Shown here: positions 56,729-64,000 of the stretch, piece by piece
How the letters are laid out: each line of letters starts with the position of its first letter
Numbering within the stretch: the first letter of the stretch is position 1
Assembly (NCBI GenBank): GCA_026168455.1
Contig: CM047429.1
Span: 50,289,027 to 50,353,026 of the forward strand
Origin: Theocolax elegans
Lineage: Eukaryota; Arthropoda; Insecta; Hymenoptera; Cerocephalidae
DNA: 64,000 nt
Direction of reading: 5' to 3'
Notes under the pieces: model-generated
Databases searched by the model: none
What the model saw: the letters and a program-made list of their open reading frames with translations, nothing else
What the model was told of the DNA's origin: nothing
Translations under genes and position numbers: made by a program

Positions 56729-57279
56729 AAATTATATGCATATCATACATGTATTATTAGCTTAATAATTGTTATGTTCTTTGATTTTATAAAAGATTAA
56801 TGTTAAATAATTAACTTTAAACTGATCGTTTTTGTGTTTTAACGATGTTGGTTAGCCTTTTCTAACGAACAATTATGACTATAATAAGTATTTTCTCGAT
56901 CATTTAATAATAAAAAGTTTTGAAAAAAGTTAATAATATCCATTGTTAATTAAATCATAAATAGGAATTCCAATTTCTTTAGTCTCACATCTCTTTTTTA
57001 TTAACATTCATTCATACAATTTTATACTTATAATACCGTAAAGTATATATCATCTTAGAAAGATATTATTAATTTGTACATTTTTACCATCATTACAAAC
57101 AACATTACACAAGCTTTATAAAAATATGTGATACAAATTATTTCATCAATACATACAAATTTGTGTGCATGCTGGTAGTGTAATTACTACGTTAAGTGGA
57201 TAAGGGTAGTACCTAACAAGTACATAACAAAACTGTTGAAGGAAATTAAACTGCATAAAGCATACATAAAAAACTAGTC
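56729..57279. other. AT-rich intergenic DNA, no gene seen
   Basis: Nothing recognised. Confidence 0.45.
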
Positions 57280-57495
57280 TAGTAAGCACGGAGCTACAAA
57301 ACTGAAACATCGAAACTGTTCGTGTACAGTTGCACTTGAAGGCACTCCCGGTGAATCTACAATCATTAACGGCATATCTTTGTCTTTGTATTTATCATAT
57401 GCTCTAACAATATCTATTATTCTTACTTATCATATGCTCTAACAATATCTATTATTCTTACTTATCATATGCTCTAACAATATCTATTATTCTTA
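57280..57495 (-). pseudogene. Truncated copy of the 58635-58880 exon, with a 36-bp tandem triplication
   Basis: On the minus strand it encodes the same peptide core as the exon at 58635 (VRAYDKYKDKDMPLMIVDSP) and stays close to it through APCLLD, then hits a stop. A 36-bp block CTTATCATATGCTCTAACAA... is repeated three times at about 57392-57497 inside the same reading region. It is a recent, broken duplicate. Confidence 0.7.
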
Positions 57496-57499
57496 CATT

Positions 57500-58450
57500 T
57501 TGGCGTTTTATGCATTATGTTTTGAATACGAACCACCAACCTCCTTATAACAGGTACATAAAGTTGTTTTGTAATCTGTAATAAAAAAATACAATGAAAT
57601 AATTATTTTTCAATCAAAGTGTAATAACTATAAATGTCACTAACAATAAGCATTAAAAATACAAAATCATTTAATTTTATTTAATATTATTGCAATAAAT
57701 TTAAGCGTCTAACTCAACTGTATATTAACTTATTATTAATAATTAAATAATTTACCTGGTACAATTTTAAACATTTTCAACTGCACATCATTGTTACTTG
57801 TCCAGGTAACTCCTTTTAATCATATCAAAATTATACTTTTCACTTGACACCAGTTACATAAAACTATTTTATAATCTGTATTGATAAATCCATGAAGAAG
57901 ACGAATGATTTGAATACGAACCACCAACCTTCTTATAACAGGTTTATAAAATTGTTTTGTAATCTGCAAAAAAAATACAATTGACTAATTATTTTTGAAG
58001 CAAAGTGTAATAACTATAGACACTAATAATAAGCATTAAAAATACAAAATCGATTAAGTTTATTTAATTAATATTGCAAGAAATTTAAGCGTTTAACTCA
58101 ACTGTATTTTAACACATTATATATTACATATTAATAATTAAATAATTTACCTGGTACAATTTTAAACATCTTCAACTGCACAACATTGATACTTGTCCAG
58201 GTAACTCCTTTCAGTCATGAAAAAATTATAACTCTTCTTTTTGATTGATAAATACACCAAGACTACGAATTTTCTCTTCATAAGCAACTGAAAATACTTC
58301 TTATATGACAAACATTGGTCTGGGTCTTTTTTATTGACAAAATGGAATGTAGGAATTATATTATCTTCTGTTTTGAATAGGAATTACATACCTTCTCATA
58401 AGAGTTTCATTAATCTGCTTTGAACCTGTAATAAAAAAATACAATGAAAT
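57500..58450 (-). pseudogene. Duplicated exon-like units, unrecognised family
   Basis: Two blocks about 395 bp apart repeat the same order on the minus strand. First comes a segment encoding GVTWTSNNDVQLKMFKIVP (57756-57815) or GVTWTSINVVQLKMFKIVP (58151-58208), each ending in CCAG|GTAAAT. Then comes, after TTACAG, a segment starting ITKQ and including PVIRRLVVRIQ (about 57500-57585 and 57900-57965). A third, more diverged relative of the latter (KQINETLMRRYVIPIQ) is at about 58370-58428. Splice-like borders and peptide conservation suggest once-coding exons. No domain recognised. Confidence 0.45.
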
Positions 58451-58634
58451 GGATAATTTTGAAGAATTGTGTAATAAATAATGCAGACTTATAATAAGCT
58501 TTATAAATTAAAAAATATTTAATTTTATTATAATTTTATTTATTAATTAATATTATAAATTTTTAAGTGTTTAATTTAACTTTATAATCTTATTATTATT
58601 AATAAACAAACATACAACAATCAGATATACTTAC

Positions 58635-58880
58635 AGGATTAACGTAAGTCGGAAAATTCATAGTCACATTTTCACGCTGCTCAGCTACATCGTCTAGTAA
58701 GCACGGAGCTACAAAAGTGAAACCTCGAAACTGTTCGTGTACAGTTGCACTTGGAGGCACTCCCGGTGAATCTACAATCATTAACGGCATATCTTTGTCT
58801 TTGTATTTATCATATGCTCTAACAATATCTATTATTCTTACCTTTTGGCGTTTTACACGTTCCTTGGAATGGTAATACAC
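58635..58880 (-). CDS. Candidate internal exon of an unrecognised gene
   Basis: The frame encodes about 82 residues, KERVKRQKVRIIDIVRAYDK onward, including MPLMIVDSPGVPPSATVHEQ and ending NFPTYVNP, followed directly by GTAAGT, a consensus donor. There is no ATG in frame at its start (the frame opens after TAA AAG), so it would be an internal exon with an acceptor near 58880. MIVDSPGVP looks superficially like a hydrophobic-beta-strand/DxPG loop, but no P-loop is visible and I do not assign a function. The same exon is duplicated and broken at 57280-57432. Confidence 0.45.
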
Positions 58881-58899
58881 CTTTTAGCATTTTAAACTG

Positions 58900-59587
58900 A
58901 AATTAATTCAGAGTTTAATCAGTTTTCATTATTCAAAAGTATTTTATTCTAAAATATAATATATAGAGGACAAACTATCAAAACTCCAAATTCCACCAAT
59001 TGGCGGCAAATATCTATCCAAAGATCTTTGAAGCCATGTATTCAACAGTTCCACAAAATGAATAAGTTTGCGTATCGTCTAAACGTTGTTTACTTAATCC
59101 AAAATCTGTCAAGACCCCTTTAATCATATGAAACTTGTAATTTTTCACTGTAACCAGTTACATAGAAAAATTGTACGACTTGTATTGATAATTATGTGAA
59201 GGCGATGAATCCTCTCTTTGCATGCAACTAAAAATAATTTTTATACGTTAAACACTGGTCTGGGTCAAATGCATGGAAATATATTTTTTTACATTAAACT
59301 TATTTAATACTGTAAACTTACCCACATAAAATAATAGCAATATATAATAAAGGAATACATAAATTATACTCCTTAAAAAAACAACTGTACTTCTTATATA
59401 TAATAAATATATACATTAATAGATTTTTATGAACTGTCAATTATTAATCCAATAAGTATATATTTTTAATTGTATTAATATTTGCAATATTTGCACAGTA
59501 ATTGCAATTGCAATATGATCACCTGTTGTTCGCACCGACGTTGCCAAATCTTTTGATTATGTCGATATATTCAATATAGGGCAATCT
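58900..59587. other. AT-rich DNA, no gene seen
   Basis: Short words shared with 57.5-58.4 kb (AACTTGTAATTTTTCACTG, CCAGTTACATAGAAAA, AAACACTGGTCTGGGTC) suggest more diverged copies of the same duplicated block at 59100-59260. Confidence 0.45.
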
Positions 59588-59730
59588 GAAGTTAGCTACG
59601 TGGTGCGATTATTGCACGGTATGCTTTGAAGTTTGCTGCTAGGTGCGGTTTTCGCTCGGTACGGTGTGAAGTTAGCTACTTGGTGCGGTTTTCGCTCGGT
59701 ACGGTGTGAAGTTAGCTACTTGGTGCGGTG
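59588..59730. repeat. 40-bp tandem repeat, 3.6 units
   Basis: GAAGTTAGCTACTTGGTGCGG (or a close variant) starts at 59588, 59628, 59668 and 59708, with TTTTCGCTCGGTACGGTGT completing each unit. The first copies are more diverged than the last two. Confidence 0.9.
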
Positions 59731-60785
59731 AAAAATAATCGTTTGCCGGTTGCCCAACACTGTACCACGCACAAAAGCGTTTTTACGATTTTACTGAGAG
59801 ATGGCGCCACATTGAATATGTCCTCATGGGACCAGACGGAGGTTAGTATATAATTTTTTTACATTCGGGGAGAAAAATCCGTTTTTGTTCCTGCTCTTTA
59901 AACTGAATGAGAGTTTAAAATTTTTTTAATAACTAAATCGAGACGCTTTTTTAATATAATTTCTTTGAAACTTATTCTGTAGTTGGAACACTCGTTTTTG
60001 ATTGGTATATAGACAAAATAAAAAATATTCGTGTTATTATTTTTATAAGCAAAAATTTAGATCGAAAACATTTAGATCGATTACTTCCAGAAGCATGAAA
60101 AACACTTGTTGAAGGAAAAACCTTCATAACTTTCTTAAACATGATGCTAGGATAAAAATAAAAAAACGGTTAAAATGCTCTTTAAAAAAGCTTTCATTTT
60201 GACTGCATGAGATATTAATTTAAATAGTTTACTCAAAAGTGCAAGCGATTGCAAAATGAACTAAAATCTTAATTTTTTTGTTTCAAATTTTTGTTTATAA
60301 ATATAATAAAAAATATATATTTTACGTCAGTTACAGATCAATCGAAAGCTATTAAAGTTAGCTTTCGAATGCGCCTTTGCAGGTTTTTGTAGCATTATTT
60401 GGACCGGAGATATAAAACTTTGAAGTTGAGTCGATTTTTTTTGGTGAGCTTAAACTTTTGAGCGGTAGTGTACATCGGGTGTAAGTTTCTGGCTCGAACC
60501 AATGCATAACCAGGACCAAATCAGCGGTGAGGCCTAAAGCTCTTATGCAAAACATTCATTGTAATTAATTCATATAGTTTTTTTTCAGCTTACCAAGATT
60601 TATACAGTTATAATTTATATAGTTGTTATAAAAATTAATAAAATATAGAGTGACAATTTGTTTATATTCTTATTAAACAAATGTATATGAATATATTGCG
60701 ATACAAGGGAAAAAAAATAAATTTTGCTTCGTTCAAACATTTTTTGCCGGAGCAAAGCAGATTAAAGTGTTGATTACATTTTATT
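59731..60785. other. Intergenic DNA with one possible Tc1/mariner end
   Basis: Mostly AT-rich. GGTGAGCTTAAACTTTTGAG, CGGTAGTGTA at 60443-60472, read in reverse, is TACACTACCGCTCAAAAG followed by TTTAAGCTCACC, a form seen at the ends of many Tc1/mariner elements. I did not find the partner end, so it may be a fragment. The 65-residue frame overlapping it is not a gene. Confidence 0.35.
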
Positions 60786-61386
60786 AACCAAATATTTAAT
60801 CGTTTGTACTTGGATTCTAGAGCTTCTAGAGTTATTGCAAAAAGAACAGTTAAAGAAGCTAAAAGAAAATCATGGCTAGAATTCCTTAGGTCTATAAGTT
60901 ATCAATCTCCTATTAAAACAGTTTGGAACAAAATTAAGTCAATAGAAGGCAAATGATATTCAAATATACCAATTATCATAGATAACACACAAATCATAAA
61001 CAATTCTAATGACATACCTAACTCTTTAGTAAACCAATTTGCAGAAAACTCAAGCGACTCTAATTACACAGAAGAATTTATTCTCTACAAAAAGAAAACA
61101 GAACCCCTTATAGACGCAGAATTTGAGACTACATTTAACAATAACAAATCGTTCAACAACCTGCTCACTATCACAGAACTCCAAAAGGTAATCCAAAACA
61201 GTAAAAATACAAGCCCAGGACCAGATCTAATTCCAAACCTTTTCATTAAAAATCTACCTGACATAGCCCAAGAAACACTTTTAAAAATTTATAATACGAT
61301 ATGGATAAGCAAGTTGTTCCCAAAAAAGTAGCAAGCAGCTATTGTAATACCGATTGCCAAACCAGGGAAAGGCAAAAAAGATAAAA
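60786..61386 (+). pseudogene. LINE (Jockey-like) pol fragment, left piece
   Basis: Reads AKRTVKEAKRKSWLEFLRSI, then VWNKIKSIEGK, a variable linker (NSLVNQFAENSS), the pre-RT block SPGPDLIPNLFIKNLP, and IVIPIAKPGKGKKDK. At least two stops interrupt it (after IEGK and after FPKK). The endonuclease is missing, so the 5' end is truncated. It is split at 61387 by a 399-bp insertion and resumes at 61796. Confidence 0.85.
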
Positions 61387-61785
61387 GTATATAATATAAT
61401 TATCGGTACTCCCGAACTAAATGCTTTATTTTTGGAATAAAGCAGGTCTATTATACCCTTCGTCCACTATGGTTGGTGGAATTTCCGAGAGTAACGTCCT
61501 TTTTTAAAAATTAAAACAAAAAATTAAAGGCGTTTCGTCCTCGATCCCCAGTTTGGATTCCTCAGTAAGAAACTGGAGATCATACCTTAAACGCCTGTCG
61601 CAAGATGAACTGCGACGCCAGCAAGATGTTATGCGGCTATATATATATAGAGGAAGACGACAATCTCTCCAACGAGTATAGTCATTTCCATCTAGCGGTG
61701 GGAAAGACCACCAGCCAGAGTGCGACGTATTAGACTTAGACCGAGTTGCAGGTTTAATTATCGCAGGTTAAATTTATTTTGTTTT
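61387..61785. mobile_element. 399-bp insertion with 10-bp target duplication, unclassified
   Basis: AAAGATAAAA occurs at 61377-61386 and 61786-61795. Removing one copy plus the insert restores the LINE reading KPGKGKKDKNSYRPLFLTC. The insert begins GTATATAATATAATTATCGG and ends GGTTAAATTTATTTTGTTTT. It has no TG...CA LTR ends, no box A/B pair and no long frame. A SINE-like or Mutator-like origin are both possible. Confidence 0.8.
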
Positions 61786-61795
61786 AAAGATAAAA

Positions 61796-62232
61796 ATAGT
61801 TACAGGCCTCTTTTTTTAACATGCTGTCTATGCAAAACTCTCGAGAAAATTATAAACAAAAAACTGCGAGACTATCTAGAATCTAATAATATACTTAGTA
61901 AAGAACAAAGCGGATTTAGAGAAAACTGCTTCTCCATAGACTGTCTTGCGCAGCTTTATATGCATATAAGCAATGCTTTCAACTCAAACCAACATGTTTT
62001 AGCTATCTGTTTGGACCTAGAGAAAGCATGCAACTTAGAATAGAAAACAAGAATACTCAAATTACTTGTTAAACATCAAATAATAGGTAACATGTACAAT
62101 TTTATCAAAAATTTCCTTAACAACAGAAGCATAATAGTCCGAGTTGATAACGCACACCAACTAAAATCGAAAACAGAGTCCCCAGGGATCTGTAATTAGT
62201 GTCATTCTTTTCTTAATAGTCATTTATGACAT
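61796..62232 (+). pseudogene. LINE (Jockey-like) pol fragment, right piece
   Basis: Continues the reverse transcriptase: NSYRPLFLTCCLCKTLEKII, EQSGFRENCFSIDCLAQL, AICLDLEKAC and, after frameshifts and stops, PQGSVISVILFLIVIYDI. It is cut at 62233 by the BEL/Pao LTR. The YADD loop is not in the window, so the rest of the LINE should lie beyond the BEL element. Confidence 0.85.
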
Positions 62233-63559
62233 TGTTGCGGATAAATGGAGGATAGTAGGGAATTGGTTAATAAACAGTCGGTGTTTCGCTTTCTTAAATT
62301 CAGTTTTTTTATTCGCGAAAGTTAACACTGCCTTGCTTGGGCGTAAAAAACCTCACGGGTCAGAGGAAAAAGCCGGAGCAAGTTATTAATAATATTTTCT
62401 TAAGACTCAGATTTGATTGATCGAGAAAGTGGAAAAATGGCTCGGTACTTTTCCGGTTTGATGCTATTGTTTAACTGACTTTTCCTCCCTCGCTTGAGGC
62501 CTACCTAGCCTCCGACTTACCCCCACTTTCACTCTAAAGCGGGGGCGGAGGGTAGCTTCTTCGAGCCTCACCCGCTCAAGGTGTGGCCCTCCGACCTCCC
62601 ACCACTTCCCCACTCATGCTAGCTCTGTCGCCTGACAGCCCTAGGTTCACCCTTTTCGAATATATCGAACAACTATTGGCCCGCACAACCGGGAGGTTCC
62701 TCCCTTTTATTGGGGCCGAGATTTCTAGATGAACCTTTGCTTAAATTATTCAGCGTCCCGGCCATAGGCTAACGTTTCCGCGCCCACGCACGATAATTGG
62801 AGCTTCCACTATGAGCGGGTTATCAAGTCGGAGGTTACAATAAATATTTACATAATCGAATGTTAATTATTGAGTCTTTTACTCAATTCCTTATTCCCAC
62901 TTATCCCGTCGGTCAAATCAGAGTTTACAACATAAAAATTATCGCACAAACTATTTAATCGAAGATATTATTCCTTATCATAAAATTCTCGCATACAAAT
63001 TATTTGGTCGTAGATATAATTATTTATAACCTACACATTTGCTTGTATTGTATATACCGTTACACATAGGTGTATATATACATCATGTATACATATAAAC
63101 ACACGTACATACGTATCCATCTATGCGTACACATCTGGCATCTCGCAAAGAAGCCTTTATAATCTCTTACAGTCTTAAACTCTTTCAGGTAGATATGGTG
63201 GGCCGATGCCGAGCGCTCTTTCGTCTACCTTTTCTTTTCCAGGGCCTACCGAACTTTTTACTACTCAGCGTTCGAGCACGTTTCTAGCCTCAACCTTTTT
63301 CCCCTTTTTTTTTTATGGTCTCGCCGAATCGTAGGACTAACTAGTGGATTTTGCTCGCCTTCTGGTTAACACGTGAAAATCATGCGTTAATCTCTCGGGT
63401 CGAGTATTTGGGCTTCGTGTTATTTTTTCTATTTTTAAGGATTTGCAAAGGTCTCTTTATAGTTATAAAACAAAAAAAAAATTCAAGGATGCATTTAGTT
63501 TCTTGTAAAGCCGTCGTAAGGGAACTTTAATTACGGTTTGTTATTTTCCGTTCTCGACA
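62233..63559 (-). mobile_element. BEL/Pao long terminal repeat (3' LTR of the minus-strand element)
   Basis: On the minus strand it starts TGTCGAGAACGG and ends TTATCCGCAACA, giving the TG...CA form. A polypurine tract, CTGGGGGGAGGA, lies immediately before its start (about 63560-63572). It is about 1.33 kb and much more GC-rich than its surroundings. The right flank of the whole element is outside the window, so the target duplication and the other LTR cannot be compared. Confidence 0.85.
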
Positions 63560-63589
63560 TCCTCCCCCCAGTCTAGAATTAATTTTATT

Positions 63590-63976
63590 CTAGACTTCCG
63601 AAGTATCGCATATTTTGATTAATCGGTGAGCTGCTCTCGTAAAATCATTTGTAGCGGTACGCACTTTCACGGTTCTAATTATCCCGTCCACGTTTGGGTA
63701 AACTTCAATAATTTTGCCCCTCTTCCATGTATTTCGCGGTGCCTGATAATCTATTATCAAAACGATATCTCCTACTTTGAATGGGCAGACGGGCAGATGC
63801 CACTTAGTTCGCGGAAGCAGCGTAGGTAAATATTCGCGAAGCCACCGTTTCCAAAAACGAAGCGCATAACTCTGTGCGATTTCAAAACGTTTTCGCGGAT
63901 TATTTACTTGTAAGTCGTATTTTAACAGTCTTAAATGTCCCGATGAGGCACCGATTAAAAAATGATTCGGAGTCAA
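63590..63976 (-). CDS. BEL/Pao pol, C-terminal end (partial)
   Basis: This 128-residue frame runs to the window edge and includes TPNHFLIGASSG, FWKRWLREYLPTLLPRTKW, VGDIVLIIDYQAPRNTWKRG and IRTVKVRTATNDFTRAAHRL, the terminal region after the integrase core typical of BEL/Pao elements (DUF5641-like). It ends about 20 bp before the polypurine tract, as expected. No stops within it, so the element may be relatively young. The rest of pol and gag would lie beyond 64000. The listed Met is internal. Confidence 0.92.
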   Translation of the reverse strand: MTPNHFLIGASSGHLRLLKYDLQVNNPRKRFEIAQSYALRFWKRWLREYLPTLLPRTKWHLPVCPFKVGDIVLIIDYQAPRNTWKRGKIIEVYPNVDGIIRTVKVRTATNDFTRAAHRLIKICDTSEV

Positions 63977-64000
63977 AGCTTCTTCATCGCGCGGGTCTAC

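Noticed and set aside
60358..60555. 65-residue minus-strand frame
   Set aside because: It overlaps a Tc1/mariner-like terminal sequence and has repeat-like composition; no gene support.

Overview
The window looks like a gene-poor, repeat-dense stretch of an insect (at least arthropod) nuclear genome. It is strongly AT-rich. It has no bacterial-style operons or rRNA and no convincing functional tRNA. It is filled with animal-type mobile elements: hAT-like transposase, Ty3/gypsy and BEL/Pao LTR elements, Jockey/CR1-type LINEs, a Penelope-like element, tRNA-derived SINEs, TTAA-flanked MITEs and foldback elements. The insect assignment is an inference from these families; I cannot name the species.

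Layout. 1-9.5 kb: a 60-bp tandem array, a direct repeat with G-rich units, two SINEs, two TTAA MITEs and a cluster of GGGCGYAAA motifs. 9.56-13.16 kb, minus strand: the only large intact coding unit, two overlapping frames that together encode zinc finger + hAT transposase + Ulp1/SENP-type cysteine protease + PHD-like finger, joined at an A11 run. 13.3 kb: a TTAA foldback MITE. 15.1-18.5 kb: a triple nest, with a TTAA MITE inside a 3.2-kb foldback element that split a tRNA-derived SINE (10-bp and 12-bp duplications visible). 20.3-21.1 kb: an inverted-repeat element full of CGTAAGT-like motifs. 21.3-23.4 kb: a decayed gypsy pol. 23.8-25.7 kb: a 5'-truncated LINE on the minus strand.

26.1-37.7 kb is a mosaic of about 0.95-1.0-kb palindromic units joined by (TA)n tracts, bracketed by a duplicated segment that carries the same TTAA MITE twice. 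38.3-39.2 kb is a Penelope fragment (GIY-YIG endonuclease plus a minimal hammerhead ribozyme) between 72-bp inverted repeats. 40.6-41.6 kb is a foldback element with four 174-bp tandem units. 43.7-54.3 kb is one 10.6-kb foldback element with an 8-bp target duplication, unique ends, and about 55 satellite-like 183-bp monomers in two opposed arrays; part of the array has a roughly 2.14-kb higher-order period.

54.3-64 kb holds degraded repeats, a minus-strand tRNA-like SINE, a cluster of duplicated exon-like pieces on the minus strand that I do not recognise, a 40-bp tandem repeat, and a broken plus-strand LINE. The LINE is interrupted by a 399-bp element with 10-bp duplications and then by a BEL/Pao element whose LTR and terminal pol run off the window end. 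Few genes work together here. The biology is layered transposition, with the hAT-Ulp1-PHD fusion and the satellite-filled foldback elements as the least ordinary items.
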